From the NCBI RefSeq assembly GCF_937425535.1, contig NZ_OW485601.1:3393501-3457500 (forward strand): a stretch of 64,000 nt of DNA. The letters are read 5' to 3'. Shown one piece after another: positions 8,724 to 20,592 of the stretch. This DNA comes from Rhodovastum atsumiense. Lineage in GTDB: Bacteria > Pseudomonadota > Alphaproteobacteria > Acetobacterales > Acetobacteraceae. Below the pieces are notes generated by a model. It was not told the DNA's origin. It worked only from the letters and a program-made list of their open reading frames with translations, and ran no database searches. Numbering within the stretch: position 1 is the first letter of the stretch; every line of letters begins with the position of its first letter. Position numbers and translations under genes: made by a program.

Positions 8724-9170
8724 ATGTCCGCCACCACGCCGCCTCCGCTGGCGCCGCAATGCCGGGTTGTCCGGGCCGGAGAGGGTTTCATCGGGAAGCA
8801 GGGGCTGACCTACACCGTCGGAATCTCGGCGGGATCGGTTGGTGCCCGGGGCATCCACCTGCAGATCGTCCGGATCCCACCGGGCGGGCGGGCCAGGGCG
8901 CACAAGCACGAGGCCCATGAAACCGCGATCTACGCCCTGGAAGGGGTCTCGCATGTGTGGCACGGCGAACGGCTGGAACATCATGCGGTGGTACGCGCGG
9001 GTGATTTCTTTTATATCCCGGCGAATGTTCCGCATCTGCCGTACAACCCCAGCCTGACCGAGGAATGCGTGGCGGTGATCGCGCGCACCGACCCCAACGA
9101 GCAGGAAAGCGTCGTGTTGTTGCCGGAGCTGGAGGCGAACGTGGACGCGATGCGGCCGGTGCCGGCCTAA
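8724..9170 (+). CDS. Single-domain cupin protein
   Basis: 148 residues with both cupin motifs. Motif 1 is GGRARAHKHEAHETAIYALEG, giving HxH and the following Glu/His for metal binding; motif 2 is GDFFYIPANVPH. The protein is probably a small metal-dependent beta-barrel acting as an enzyme or a sensor; the substrate is unknown. A GAGGAG ribosome site sits before the ATG, and a stem-loop (GTGCCCC at 8661-8667 with 8673-8679) lies about 45 bases upstream. Its stop codon overlaps by a few bases the end of the convergent MFS gene. Confidence 0.8.
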   Translation: MSATTPPPLAPQCRVVRAGEGFIGKQGLTYTVGISAGSVGARGIHLQIVRIPPGGRARAHKHEAHETAIYALEGVSHVWHGERLEHHAVVRAGDFFYIPANVPHLPYNPSLTEECVAVIARTDPNEQESVVLLPELEANVDAMRPVPA

Positions 9171-10351
9171 GCCCGTGGCCTGCGGGGGCGCAGTTCAGTG
9201 AGGAAGCCGGCCAGGGCCAGGGCGGGCAGGGCGAGTCCGGCCCAGATCGTCAGTGGCCAGCCGCCCCGGGCGTAGGTCCAGCCGCCGAGGGCCGAGCCGA
9301 AGGCGCCGCCGGCGAAGAAGGTGGCCATGTAGAGGCCATTGAGCCGGCCGCGGACGGCGGCACCGAGGCTGTAGATGGCGCGTTGGCCGAGCACGAGGTT
9401 CGCGGTTACGGCGAAGTCGAGCAGGATCGCCGCCAGCACCAGGATGGCCAGGGCGATGGGTGAGCCGGAGTCGGCGGTCAGGCAGAGCAGCAGGGCGGCG
9501 GCGGTGCCCAGCATGGCGGCGCCGGTGGCGGGGCGGCTCCAGCCGCGGTCAGCGGCGCGGCCGGCGATCGGGGCGGAGATGGCGCCGGCCACGCCGGCCA
9601 GGGCGAACAGGGCGATGCCGTTCTGCGAGAGCTGGAACGGGCCGGCCAGCAGCAGCGGCACCGTGGTCCAGAACAGGCTGAAGGTGCCGAACAGGCAGGC
9701 GTGGTAGAAGGCGCGGCGTTGCAGGATGGGGGTATGGCGGGCCAGCCGTCCCATCGACAGCAGCAGGGTGGCGTAGCTCGGGCCGCTGCCGGGGTGGCGG
9801 CGAGGCAGGGCGAATCGCAGCACCGTGGCCAGTCCGGCCATCACCATGGCCGAGATGATGAAGACGGCGTGCCAGGACAAAGCGTGGGTGACGAAGCTGG
9901 CGGCGGGGCGGGCGAGCATGATGCCCAGCATCAGCCCGCTCATGACGTTGCCGACGACGCGGCCGCGGGTGGCTTCCGGGGCGAGGTGGGCGGCGTAGGG
10001 CACCAGCACCTGGACGGCCACCGAGCCGAGGCCGATCAGCAGGGCTGTGGCAAGGAAGAGTGTCGGCCTGGTGGAGAGTCCGGCGCCCAGCAGGGCGAGA
10101 ATGGCGAGCCCGAGGATGCAGACCACCAGGGTGCGGTTTTCGATCCGGTCGGCGAGGGGCACGATCAGCAGCAATCCGGTGCCGTAGCCGATCTGGGTCA
10201 TGGTCACGATCAGTCCGGCGGCCTGGGGCGAGAGCCCGAGGGAGAGGCTGATGGGTCCGATCAGGGGCTGGGCGTAGTAGATATTGGCGACGATGAGCCC
10301 GCAGGCGGAGGCGAGCAGCAGGGTCAGCCAGGTCGGGAGGGGCGTATTCAA
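9167..10351 (-). CDS. Major facilitator superfamily transporter
   Basis: 394 residues with about twelve hydrophobic segments and little else. The loop after the second helix carries the MFS signature PLADRIENR, and a second-half equivalent GRAADRGW is visible. It resembles the AraJ/YnfM-like drug and sugar efflux proteins in layout, including the early ANIYYAQPL segment. It would be an inner-membrane proton-coupled exporter with unknown substrate. It lies just downstream of the cbb operon on the same strand, separated by a palindromic repeat, so it is probably transcribed separately. Confidence 0.85.
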   Translation of the reverse strand: MNTPLPTWLTLLLASACGLIVANIYYAQPLIGPISLSLGLSPQAAGLIVTMTQIGYGTGLLLIVPLADRIENRTLVVCILGLAILALLGAGLSTRPTLFLATALLIGLGSVAVQVLVPYAAHLAPEATRGRVVGNVMSGLMLGIMLARPAASFVTHALSWHAVFIISAMVMAGLATVLRFALPRRHPGSGPSYATLLLSMGRLARHTPILQRRAFYHACLFGTFSLFWTTVPLLLAGPFQLSQNGIALFALAGVAGAISAPIAGRAADRGWSRPATGAAMLGTAAALLLCLTADSGSPIALAILVLAAILLDFAVTANLVLGQRAIYSLGAAVRGRLNGLYMATFFAGGAFGSALGGWTYARGGWPLTIWAGLALPALALAGFLTELRPRRPRA

Positions 10352-10360
10352 GGATATCTC

Positions 10361-10438
10361 TGGGATCCAAGGGCTTTGCCCTTGGTGGAGGTGCAGGAGG
10401 CGAAGCCTCCTGCCGGGGCCGGGGCAGCGCCCCGGGAG
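10361..10438. repeat. Dispersed GC-rich palindromic repeat, copy 2
   Basis: It contains GGGATCCAAGGGCTTTGCCCTTGG, then GGTGCAGGAGGCGAAGCCTCCTG and finally GGGGCAGCGCCCCGG: three nested inverted repeats in a row. The same order of palindromes appears at 37560-37640 and 56498-56578. It lies between cbbE and the MFS gene. Confidence 0.65.
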
Positions 10439-10443
10439 TCTTC

Positions 10444-11118
10444 TCAGGCCGCCTGATTGATGGCCGGTGTCGCCGCGTCCCGGATCGCCTTGATAGCGTT
10501 GGCGTAGGGCGGTCGCCCAAACACGGCCGACCCCGCGACCAGCGCATCCGCCCCCGCGCCGACGACCAGTGGCGCGGTTTCCGGCGTGACGCCTCCGTCC
10601 ACTTCGATATGGATGTCGCGATCGCCGATCATCTGGCGGATGCGCCGGATCTTATCGACGCAGGACGGGATGAATTTCTGTCCCCCGAAGCCGGGGTTGA
10701 CCGACATCACCAGCACGAGGTCGACGGCGTCGAGCACGTAGGCCAGGGTGGATTCCGGCGTTGCCGGATTGAGTGCCACGCCCGCCTTCACCCCAAGGGC
10801 GCGGATCGCCTGCAGGGTGCGGTCGAGATGGGTGGTGGCTTCGACGTGGACGGTGATGCGGTCCGATCCGGCCTTGGCGAAGGCTTCGAGGTAGGCGTCC
10901 ACCGGGGAGATCATCAGGTGGGCGTCGAAGCATTTGCCGGTGCTCTTGCGGATGGCCCGCACGATTTCCGGACCAAAGGTGATGTTGGGCACGTAGTGCC
11001 CGTCCATCACGTCGAGGTGGATCCAGTCGGCGCCCGCCTCGTCCACGGCGCGCACTTCCTCGCCAAGGCGGGCGAAGTCGGCGGAGAGGATGGAGGGGGC
11101 GATCAGGACGCCGCTCAT
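10444..11118 (-). CDS. cbbE: Ribulose-phosphate 3-epimerase, last gene of the cbb operon
   Basis: 224 residues, the normal family length. It interconverts ribulose 5-phosphate and xylulose 5-phosphate in the regenerative part of the Calvin cycle. The catalytic and metal sites are visible in [31 protein letters not shown] and EVDGGV, with the phosphate loop AGSAVFG near the end. The start lies two bases after the cbbX stop, so it is part of the same transcript. It may be the only epimerase copy, serving the pentose phosphate pathway as well; that cannot be judged here. Confidence 0.95.
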   Translation of the reverse strand: MSGVLIAPSILSADFARLGEEVRAVDEAGADWIHLDVMDGHYVPNITFGPEIVRAIRKSTGKCFDAHLMISPVDAYLEAFAKAGSDRITVHVEATTHLDRTLQAIRALGVKAGVALNPATPESTLAYVLDAVDLVLVMSVNPGFGGQKFIPSCVDKIRRIRQMIGDRDIHIEVDGGVTPETAPLVVGAGADALVAGSAVFGRPPYANAIKAIRDAATPAINQAA

Positions 11119-11120
11119 TG

Positions 11121-12029
11121 TTACGTCTCCGTGGGGCGTTGCCCCGTGGCAGGGGCGGCGAGGACGCGGCTCGCCAGGATCTCGCCCGCCTCGATCGTCA
11201 TCAGGTCCTCGACCGAGAGCGCCCGGTCGCGGCGGTCGAACAGCCGCACCGCCTGACGCAGCCGGGCGCGGTCGAGGGCGTTGCGGATCGAGCGGGCGTT
11301 GGCGAAGTGGGGCTGTTGCATGCGGGCGTCGATATAACGCGTGAAGGCTGCTTCCGCCTCCGGGCTCAGACGGTAACCCTGGGATGCGAGCATCTTCTGG
11401 CCGATCTGCATCAGCTCGGCGGGCGCGTAGTCGGGGAAGTCGATGTGGTGGGCGATGCGCGAGCGGAAGCCGGGGTTGGAGGAGAAGAAGCGGTCCATGC
11501 GGTCGGCGTAGCCGGCGAGGATCACCACCAGGTCGTCGCGGCGGTTTTCCATGATCTGCAGCAGGATCTCGATGGCTTCCTGGCCGTAGTCGCGCTCGTT
11601 CTCCGGCCGGTACAGGTAGTAGGCTTCGTCGATGAACAGCACGCCGCCCATCGCCTTCTTCAGGATCTCCTTGGTCTTGGGGGCGGTGTGGCCGATGTAC
11701 TGGCCCACCAGGTCGTCGCGGGTCACCGCCACCAGGTGGCCCGACCGCACATAGCCCAGCCGGTGCAGGATGTCGGCCATGCGCAGCGCGACCGTCGTCT
11801 TGCCCGTGCCCGGGTTGCCGGTGAAGGACATGTGCAGGGTCGGCGGCTGCGCCGAGAGTCCCAGCTCCCGGCGCAGCTTGTCCACCAGCAGCAGCGCCGC
11901 GATCTCGCGGATACGGGCCTTGACCGGTGCCAGCCCGACCAGCTCGGCGTCGAGCTGGGCCAGCACCTCGCCCACGCCTGATTCGGCGAAGGCGCGGCCG
12001 AGGTCCACGGTTTGCGGCGCGTCGCCCAT
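11121..12029 (-). CDS. cbbX: Rubisco activase CbbX (AAA+ ATPase)
   Basis: 302 residues. This is the red-type Rubisco activase, which removes inhibitory sugar phosphates by tugging the C-terminus of CbbL. Walker [10 protein letters not shown] lies near residue 70, the pore loop is YIGHTA, Walker B is [10 protein letters not shown], and a sensor region has NPGFRSRI. The gene overlaps the cbbS stop codon by one base, indicating translational coupling. Its presence agrees with the form IC/ID Rubisco upstream. Confidence 0.96.
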   Translation of the reverse strand: MGDAPQTVDLGRAFAESGVGEVLAQLDAELVGLAPVKARIREIAALLLVDKLRRELGLSAQPPTLHMSFTGNPGTGKTTVALRMADILHRLGYVRSGHLVAVTRDDLVGQYIGHTAPKTKEILKKAMGGVLFIDEAYYLYRPENERDYGQEAIEILLQIMENRRDDLVVILAGYADRMDRFFSSNPGFRSRIAHHIDFPDYAPAELMQIGQKMLASQGYRLSPEAEAAFTRYIDARMQQPHFANARSIRNALDRARLRQAVRLFDRRDRALSVEDLMTIEAGEILASRVLAAPATGQRPTET

Positions 12030-12448
12030 CAGTAGCGCTCGCCCGCCGGCTTCGCCGCGGCGGCGTAGGGACGGACGGTGTAGTTGACGCTGCGGCCGTT
12101 CACCTCGTTGCGGTCAAGGAAGAAGCCGGGTTCCTCGGCCGGGCGGTTGACGATGAAGGACAGGCGGATCGATTCCCAGCCGTGGGTGGCGTCGAAGGCC
12201 GAGACGCGGATGTAGGAATTGCCGAAGACCTTCCGGCATTCCGCGATCTCGTGCAGCACCCCGGCGGGGTCCTTGAGGTCGAACATCGGCAGGCCCCACA
12301 TCTCCCAGTAGGTGTTCCGGGGATGCGCGTCGTCGGTGTATTCGATGTTCACCGCCCAGCCGTTGCGCTGGGCGTAGGCGATCTGGGCGCGGATCTGCTC
12401 GTCGGTCAGGTCGGGCAGGTAGCTGAAGGTACCTTGGGTCAGACGCAT
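12029..12448 (-). CDS. cbbS: Rubisco small subunit, red type
   Basis: 139 residues, beginning with the red-type signature [19 protein letters not shown]. It carries [13 protein letters not shown] and a C-terminal extension after residue 110 (SVNYTVRPY), which forms the extra beta hairpin of form IC/ID small subunits. It assembles as four-by-two caps on the CbbL octamer. The gene starts 16 bases after cbbL and its stop overlaps cbbX. Confidence 0.96.
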   Translation of the reverse strand: MRLTQGTFSYLPDLTDEQIRAQIAYAQRNGWAVNIEYTDDAHPRNTYWEMWGLPMFDLKDPAGVLHEIAECRKVFGNSYIRVSAFDATHGWESIRLSFIVNRPAEEPGFFLDRNEVNGRSVNYTVRPYAAAAKPAGERY

Positions 12449-12464
12449 GGCGCGGGGCTCCGGG

Positions 12465-15027
<2,563 letters not shown>

Positions 15028-15045
15028 ATCGGGTTCTCCCTTTTC

Positions 15046-17037
15046 TCAGGCGGCGTCCGGGCGGGCCAGCTTCGCGCGGGCCAGCTCCACCAGGCGGTCG
15101 GCGGTGATGCCGAATTCCTTGTAGAGCGCCGGGGCCGGAGCCGAGGCGCCGAAGCCGCGCATGCCGACGACGTCGTCCTCGCTCGCGACATAACGCGTCC
15201 AGCCGAGCGTCGATGCCGCCTCGATCGCCAGGCGCGGGGCGGTGCCGAGCACCCCGGCGCGCCAGGCGGCGTCCTGGCGTTCGAACAGTTCCCAGCACGG
15301 CAGGGAGACGACGGCGGTGGGGACGCCTTCGGCTTCCAGCCGGGTCCGGGCCTCGATGGCCAGCACCACTTCCGATCCGGTGGCCAGGATGGTGATCGCG
15401 CGCGGCCCGCTCGCCTCGGCCAGCACATAGCCGCCACGGGCGGTCAGGTTCTCGCTGACGTCGGTGCGCAGCGTCGGCAGGTTCTGCCGTGACAGCGCCA
15501 GCAGCGAGGGCGCGTGCGCCTCGGTCAGCGCCACTTCCCAGGCTTCCGCCGTCTCCACCGCGTCGGCCGGGCGGAACACCAGCAGGTTGGGGATGGCGCG
15601 CAGCGAGATCAGGTGCTCGATCGGCTGGTGGGTCGGCCCGTCTTCCCCGAGGCCGATGCTGTCATGCGTCATGACATAGACCACGCGCGCGCCCATCAGC
15701 GCCGAGAGGCGGATGCCGCCGCGGGCGTAGTCGGAGAACACCAGGAAGGTGCCGCCATAGGGGATCAGCCCGCCATGCAGGGCGATGCCGTTCATCCCCG
15801 CCGCCATCGCGTGCTCGCGCACGCCCCAGTGGATGTAGCTGCCGCCGTAGCTGCCCGGCCCCACCGGCTTCTGGCCGTGCACCACGGTCAGGTTGGAATG
15901 GGTCAGGTCGGCCGAGCCGCCCACCAGCTCCGGCACCACCCCGGCGAGTACCTTCAGCGTTTCCTCGCTGGACTTGCGGGTGGCGAGCGACGGCTTCGTT
16001 TCCACCAGCTTGCGGCGGAACGCGGCGAGCGCCTCGGTGGCGGCTTCGGTCAGGGTGCCGCGCTGCGCCTGCTCGAAGGCCGCGCGCCGCTGCGGCGCCG
16101 CCGTCTCCAGGCGCTGTTCCCAGGCCAGCCGCTCGGCCTGTCCGCGCGCGCCCGTCGCCGCCCAGGCCTGCTGGATCGCGGGGGGAATGACGAAAGGCGG
16201 GAACGGCCAGTTCAGCCGGTCGCGGGCGCCGAGGATCTCGGCCTCACCCAGCGGGGCGCCGTGGCTGCTCTCCTTGCCGGCCTTGGTCGGCGCGCCGTAG
16301 CCGATGGTGGTGCGGCAGGCGATCAGCGAGGGCCGCGTATCCGCCTTGGCCGCGGTGATCGCCGCGGCGACGGCGGCGGGGTCGTGCCCGTCCACCGACT
16401 GCACGTGCCAGCCATAGGCGGCGAAGCGCTTCGGCGTGTCCTCGGAGATGGTCAGGCTGGTCGGGCCGTCGATGGAGATGCCGTTGTCGTCCCACAGCAC
16501 GACCAGCCGCCCCAGCCCGAGATGCCCCGCGAGCGAGGCCGCCTCGTGCGAGATGCCTTCCATCAGGCAGCCATCGCCGGCGATCACGTAGGTCCAGTGG
16601 TCGACCAGGTCGCTGCCGTGGCGCTCCGCCAGCATGCGCTCGGCCAGCGCCATGCCGACTGCGGTGGAGATGCCCTGGCCGAGCGGGCCGGTGGTGGTTT
16701 CGATGCCGGGCGCGTGGCCGTATTCGGGATGGCCGGCGGTCTTCGCGCCGAGCTGGCGGAAGCGCTTCAGCTCCTCGATATCGATACCGGGGAAGCCGGT
16801 CAGGTGCAGCAGCGCATAGAGCAGCATGGAGCCGTGTCCGGCCGAGAGCACGAAGCGGTCACGGTCCGGCCAGTCCGGCTGCTGCGGGTCGAAGCGCAGG
16901 AACTGCGTCCACAACACCGTCGCCACGTCGGCCATGCCCATGGGCATGCCGGGATGGCCGGACTTGGCGCGCTCCACCGCATCCATCGCCAGGGCGCGCA
17001 CGGCATTCGCCATGTCGCGGGTGGTCACGTCGGTCAT
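15046..17037 (-). CDS. cbbT: Transketolase
   Basis: 663 residues, full length. It transfers two-carbon units with thiamine diphosphate during ribulose 5-phosphate regeneration. The N-terminal domain shows [13 protein letters not shown], the TPP-binding block [23 protein letters not shown] with DDNGISIDG, and ATKxSS-like [10 protein letters not shown]. The pyrimidine domain has [19 protein letters not shown] and the catalytic [17 protein letters not shown]. It lies 21 bases after cbbP. Confidence 0.96.
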   Translation of the reverse strand: MTDVTTRDMANAVRALAMDAVERAKSGHPGMPMGMADVATVLWTQFLRFDPQQPDWPDRDRFVLSAGHGSMLLYALLHLTGFPGIDIEELKRFRQLGAKTAGHPEYGHAPGIETTTGPLGQGISTAVGMALAERMLAERHGSDLVDHWTYVIAGDGCLMEGISHEAASLAGHLGLGRLVVLWDDNGISIDGPTSLTISEDTPKRFAAYGWHVQSVDGHDPAAVAAAITAAKADTRPSLIACRTTIGYGAPTKAGKESSHGAPLGEAEILGARDRLNWPFPPFVIPPAIQQAWAATGARGQAERLAWEQRLETAAPQRRAAFEQAQRGTLTEAATEALAAFRRKLVETKPSLATRKSSEETLKVLAGVVPELVGGSADLTHSNLTVVHGQKPVGPGSYGGSYIHWGVREHAMAAGMNGIALHGGLIPYGGTFLVFSDYARGGIRLSALMGARVVYVMTHDSIGLGEDGPTHQPIEHLISLRAIPNLLVFRPADAVETAEAWEVALTEAHAPSLLALSRQNLPTLRTDVSENLTARGGYVLAEASGPRAITILATGSEVVLAIEARTRLEAEGVPTAVVSLPCWELFERQDAAWRAGVLGTAPRLAIEAASTLGWTRYVASEDDVVGMRGFGASAPAPALYKEFGITADRLVELARAKLARPDAA

Positions 17038-17058
17038 GTCGGGGGGTCTCCGTGCTGC

Positions 17059-17934
17059 TTACGCCGCGCGCCGCCGGCGCTCGATCAGCTTGAGGATCAT
17101 CGGCGTGAGAATGAGCTGCATCGCCAGGTCGAGCTTGTTGCCCGGGATGACGATGGAATTGGCGCGCGACATGAAGCTGTCACGGATCATCGATACGAGA
17201 TAGGAGAAATCGATGCCGCGCGGGTTGGCGAAGCGGATCACCACCATCGACTCGTCGGGGGTGGGAATCCAGCGCGCCATGAAGGGGTTGGAGGTGTCCA
17301 CCGTCGGCACCCGCTGGAAGTTCACGTCGCTGATGCCGAACTGCGGGCAGATGTAGTTCACGTAGTCGGGCATGCGGCGGAGGATGGTGTCGACCACCGC
17401 CTCCACCGAATAGCCGCGCGTGGCACGGTCGCGGTGGATCTTCTGGATCCACTCCAGGTTGATGACCGGCACCACGCCGATCTTGAGGTCGGCGTGTTTG
17501 GCGACGTTGACCGTGTCGGTCACCACCGCGCCGTGCAGCCCTTCGTAGAACAGCACGTCGGTGTCGGAGGGAAGCTGCTTCCAGTCGGTGAAGGTGCCGG
17601 GCGGGGAGCCGTACAGCTCGGCCTCGCGCTGGTCGTGCACGTAGTGGCGGGTGCGGCCGGTGCCGGTGCGGCCATAGGTCTCGAAGGTTTCCTCCAGCTC
17701 GGCCAGCAGGTTCGTCTCCGGGCCGAAATGGCTGAGATGGTTGTTGCCGGCCGCGCCCGCCTCGGCGATGACGCGGCGCATGCCCTCGCGGTCGTAGCGG
17801 TGATAGGCGTCGCCCTCGATGAAGGCGGCGGTGATGCCCTCGCGGCGGAAGATCTGCTCGAAGGTGTGCTTGACCGTGGTGGTACCGGCCCCGGAGGAGC
17901 CGGTGATCGAGATGATGGGATGGCGGATGGACAT
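17059..17934 (-). CDS. cbbP: Phosphoribulokinase
   Basis: 291 residues, the size of the octameric bacterial enzyme. It phosphorylates ribulose 5-phosphate to the Rubisco substrate. Starting at MSIRHPIISITGSSGAG, the P-loop GSSGAGTTT is followed by IEGDAYHRYDR, the lid arginines, and LFYEGLHGAV with its catalytic acidic residues. The open frame runs far upstream antisense of cbbF, but this start is the family's usual one and lies eight bases after the cbbF stop. Confidence 0.96.
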   Translation of the reverse strand: MSIRHPIISITGSSGAGTTTVKHTFEQIFRREGITAAFIEGDAYHRYDREGMRRVIAEAGAAGNNHLSHFGPETNLLAELEETFETYGRTGTGRTRHYVHDQREAELYGSPPGTFTDWKQLPSDTDVLFYEGLHGAVVTDTVNVAKHADLKIGVVPVINLEWIQKIHRDRATRGYSVEAVVDTILRRMPDYVNYICPQFGISDVNFQRVPTVDTSNPFMARWIPTPDESMVVIRFANPRGIDFSYLVSMIRDSFMSRANSIVIPGNKLDLAMQLILTPMILKLIERRRRAA

Positions 17935-17942
17935 TCTGTGCC

Positions 17943-18956
17943 TCAGACCCGGAAAAGACCGCGCTTGCCGAACAGTGGGGAACGTTCCCCGAGCGGCAGT
18001 TTCATCGTCTCGTAGTCGGCGATCCGCGCCACCTTGTCGCGGGCGCCGAAGATCAGCGGCGTGCGTTCCTGCAGGCGGCGCGGGGCGGTCTGCAGGAGCG
18101 GCTCGACGCCGTCGCTGGCGGCACCGCCGGCCTGCTCCACCAGCAGCGCCAGCGGCTGGGCGTGGAACGCCAGGCGCAGCCGCCCGCTGGTGTGGTCGGG
18201 GCGGGAATCGGCGGGATAGAGATAGATGCCGCCGCGCTGCAGGATGCGGATCACCTCGGCGGCGACGCAGCCCATCCAGCGCATCTTGAAGTCCGCCCCG
18301 CGCGGGCCGTCCTCGCCGGCGATGCAGTCGTCGACGTAGGTGCGCACCCCCTCGGTCCAGTAGCGGTAATTGGCGGCGTTGACCGCGTAGGTGCGGCGGC
18401 CCTCCGGGATGCGCATGTCGCGCCGGCGCAGGCGGAAGGTGCCGCTCGCGCGGTCGAGCACGAACAGATGCGTGCCCTCGCGGACCGTCAGCGCCAGGGT
18501 GGTGTGCGGGCCATACAGCACCACCCCGGCCGCGAGCTGCCGCTCGCCCCGCTGCAGGAAAGCCAGCGTGCCATCGCTGCCGGACACCGAGGGGGTGGGC
18601 AGGATCGAGAAGATGGTGCCGACCGGCGCCGCGGTGCCGGCGTTCAGCGCGCCGTCGAGCGGTTCCAGCGCAACCGCGAGCGGCGCGCCCGGCTGCAGTG
18701 CGACCGGGGTATCGACCCCTTCCAGCGCGGCCCAGGCGACCGGCGTCCCGGACAGGGCGGCGAGCATGATCTTTCCGGCACGGCCGGCGGCCTGGCTGGC
18801 GATCTCCTCGCCTTCGCCGTCCTGCTCCGGTCCATCGGCAAGCATGGCGGCGACCCTCACGGCGCCCTCGGTCAGCGCCGCCAGCGTGGTGGCGACCTGC
18901 CGGCGTGCGGCCAGGCCTTCCGCCCAGCCGCTCAGGCACTCGGCCAGTGTGGTCAT
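17943..18956 (-). CDS. cbbF: Fructose-1,6-bisphosphatase class I, first gene of the cbb operon, with altered metal site
   Basis: 337 residues. It dephosphorylates fructose 1,6-bisphosphate (and perhaps sedoheptulose 1,7-bisphosphate). Family landmarks are VGTIFSILPTPS, GVVLYGPHTTLAL, the substrate-binding YAVNAANYRYW and MRWMGCVAAEV, and LLVEQAGGAASDG. The metal-binding motif normally read DPLDGSSN is here EPLDGALN (Glu98, Asp101), and the usual S-E-E loop reads A-L-E-G (Leu78, Glu79). At least two metal ligands are thus substituted, which could lower or alter activity. It is divergent from cbbR across 144 bases. Confidence 0.9.
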   Translation of the reverse strand: MTTLAECLSGWAEGLAARRQVATTLAALTEGAVRVAAMLADGPEQDGEGEEIASQAAGRAGKIMLAALSGTPVAWAALEGVDTPVALQPGAPLAVALEPLDGALNAGTAAPVGTIFSILPTPSVSGSDGTLAFLQRGERQLAAGVVLYGPHTTLALTVREGTHLFVLDRASGTFRLRRRDMRIPEGRRTYAVNAANYRYWTEGVRTYVDDCIAGEDGPRGADFKMRWMGCVAAEVIRILQRGGIYLYPADSRPDHTSGRLRLAFHAQPLALLVEQAGGAASDGVEPLLQTAPRRLQERTPLIFGARDKVARIADYETMKLPLGERSPLFGKRGLFRV

Positions 18957-19100
18957 TGTGGCTTTCCGCTCCCCTGGTCAGGGCACACGGAATCGTGGCC
19001 CCTGGGACCATGCCGCCCTCGGCGGGGCAACCTCTGCGGAACGGTCGGCGCCATCTTGCCGGATTTGAGCGGAAAGAGAATTCGTTTATTCTTGCATTCA
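18957..19100. promoter_or_regulatory. Divergent cbbF-cbbR control region
   Basis: 144 bases between divergent start codons. The half nearest cbbR is AT-rich (TTCGTTTATTCTTGCATTCA), fitting a promoter plus LysR-type binding site. In known cbb operons the CbbR operator lies in this position. I did not identify the exact operator repeats with confidence. Confidence 0.55.
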
Positions 19101-20129
19101 ATGAAAGAAAATCTTCATCCCGCGCTCCGGGGGGTCACGCTCAAGCAGTTGCGCGCCTTCGCCGCGGTGATCCGCACCGGCACGGTGGCGGGGGCGGCGG
19201 ACGTGCTGGCGGTGACCTCCCCCGCCGTCAGCCAGCAGCTCCGGCAGCTGGAGGAGGGGCTCGGCGTGCCGCTGGCCGAGCGCACCGCCGGCGGCATGCG
19301 TGCCACCGCGGCCGGGCAGGAAGTGCTGGGCGCGCTGGGGCGGATCGAGGCGGCGCTGGCCGATTGCATGGGGGCGATTGACGCATTGCGCGGCATGCAG
19401 GGCGGGCGCGTGGTGGTGGGGGCGATCAGCACCGCCAAGTATTTCGTGCCCCGGGCGCTGGCGGCCTTCATGCGCAGCCAGCCTGGGGTGGATATCCGCC
19501 TGCTGGTCGGCAACCGCAGCGACATCATCGGGGCGCTGCGCGACCTGGAGATCGACATCGCCGTGATGGGCCGCACGCCAGAGGACTTCCCGGTGGTGCG
19601 CGCGGTGATCGGCCCGCACCCGCACGTGCTGATCGCGCCCCCCGACCACCCCTTGGCCGGCGCCGGCCGCATTTCCCTCTCGGCGCTGGCGGGGGAGACC
19701 ATCCTGCTGCGCGAGGCCGGTTCCGGCACCCGCGAATTGCTGCGCACCCTGCTGGCCGGGGCCGGGCTCGATCCCGGCATGGGCATGGAAATGGGCAGCA
19801 ATGAAACCATCAAGCAGGCGGTGATGGCGGGCATGGGGGTCGCACTGCTCTCGGCGCACACGGTCGCGGCGGAACTGGCTGATGGCCGGCTGGTGGCACT
19901 GGACCTGCCCGGCCTGCCGGTGCTGCGGCAATGGTACGTGGTGCGCAGCCGCGAGAAGCGCCTGCTGCCGCCGGCGCAGGCGCTGTGGGACCACCTGGCC
20001 GCGCACGGCGCCGCCTTCCTGCCGGAGGTGCGGCTCGGCCCCGCCGGATCATTGACGCCGCCGGACGCGGCCGCTAGCAGGGAAGCACCGCGGCTCGCGC
20101 CGGCCGCGAGGGGAGTTGCCATGCCATGA
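19101..20129 (+). CDS. cbbR: LysR-type regulator of the cbb operon
   Basis: 342 residues. The N-terminal winged helix-turn-helix spans about residues 12-70 (TLKQLRAFAAVIRTGTVAGAADVLAVTSPAVSQQLRQLEE), and an effector-binding domain of the periplasmic-binding type follows (VVGAISTAKYFVPRALAAF and MGRTPEDFPVVRAVIGPHPH). CbbR senses a Calvin-cycle metabolite or redox signal and activates the divergent operon. The start was set at MKENLHP, where the conserved region begins; the frame continues upstream antisense of cbbF. It overlaps the next gene by four bases (ATGA). Confidence 0.95.
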   Translation: MKENLHPALRGVTLKQLRAFAAVIRTGTVAGAADVLAVTSPAVSQQLRQLEEGLGVPLAERTAGGMRATAAGQEVLGALGRIEAALADCMGAIDALRGMQGGRVVVGAISTAKYFVPRALAAFMRSQPGVDIRLLVGNRSDIIGALRDLEIDIAVMGRTPEDFPVVRAVIGPHPHVLIAPPDHPLAGAGRISLSALAGETILLREAGSGTRELLRTLLAGAGLDPGMGMEMGSNETIKQAVMAGMGVALLSAHTVAAELADGRLVALDLPGLPVLRQWYVVRSREKRLLPPAQALWDHLAAHGAAFLPEVRLGPAGSLTPPDAAASREAPRLAPAARGVAMP

Positions 20130-20437
20130 CGAACCGTGCCCGGATCTTCCAGCAGCCCAAGAACGCCATGCAGTCGGGCACGGCAGGAACCCAGGATTGG
20201 GTCCTGGAGTTCGAACCGGCCGAGCCCCGCAAGGCGGACCCGCTGATGGGCTGGATCGGCAGCGCTGATACCCAGACCCAGGTGAAGCTGCGCTTCGAGA
20301 CGCGCGAGGACGCGGTGGCCTATGCCGAAAAGAACGGCATCGACTATGAAGTGGAACTGCCGAAAACCCGGCACGTCCGCCCCAAGGCCTACGCCGACAA
20401 CTTCCGCTTTGGTCGGCGTGAGAACTGGACACACTGA
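20126..20437 (+). CDS. Complex I NDUFS4-type (ETC complex I subunit) protein
   Basis: 103 residues. It begins with RARIFQQPKNAMQSG and contains WVLEFEP, PLMGWIGSADTQTQV and FETREDAVAYAEKNGI, then a C-terminal KAYADNFRFGRRENWTH. These are the landmarks of the 18-kDa accessory subunit of NADH:quinone oxidoreductase, shared by alphaproteobacteria and mitochondria, where it stabilises the NADH-oxidising arm. It is coupled to cbbR by a 4-base overlap, probably a matter of genome packing. tRNA-Arg follows 18 bases later. Confidence 0.93.
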   Translation: MTNRARIFQQPKNAMQSGTAGTQDWVLEFEPAEPRKADPLMGWIGSADTQTQVKLRFETREDAVAYAEKNGIDYEVELPKTRHVRPKAYADNFRFGRRENWTH

Positions 20438-20455
20438 AGTATAAAATCAGGCTAA

Positions 20456-20532
20456 GCGCCCTTAGCTCAGTTGGATAGAGCAACAGCCTTCTAAGCTGTG
20501 GGTCACTGGTTCGAATCCAGTAGGGCGCGCCA
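20456..20532 (+). tRNA. tRNA-Arg (anticodon UCU)
   Basis: A complete cloverleaf is drawn by hand. The acceptor stem is GCGCCCU with AGGGCGC, the D arm GCTC...GAGC, the anticodon arm ACAGC-CTTCTAA-GCTGT giving UCU, and the T arm ACTGG-TTCGAAT-CCAGT; discriminator G and an encoded CCA follow. It reads AGA arginine codons. Its 3' 41 bases are repeated at 25441-25481, marking it as the integration site of a mobile island. Confidence 0.95.
20492..20532 (+). repeat. Island boundary repeat inside tRNA-Arg (att-like)
   Basis: The segment from the anticodon loop to the CCA end (TAAGCTGTGGGTC...CGCCA) is matched at 38 of 41 positions by 25441-25481. Duplication of a tRNA 3' end is the classical footprint of tyrosine-recombinase integration. 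Confidence 0.75.
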
Positions 20533-20592
20533 ACTTTCCAATGACTTATTAGGCCGCGCCGGCCAGAGTGTTGAGTATCGTGGTCGGGGCAT

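Noticed and set aside
17935-19101. N-terminal extension of phosphoribulokinase to about 680 residues
   Set aside because: The extension is an out-of-frame reading of cbbF; the kinase has its normal start and length from 17934.
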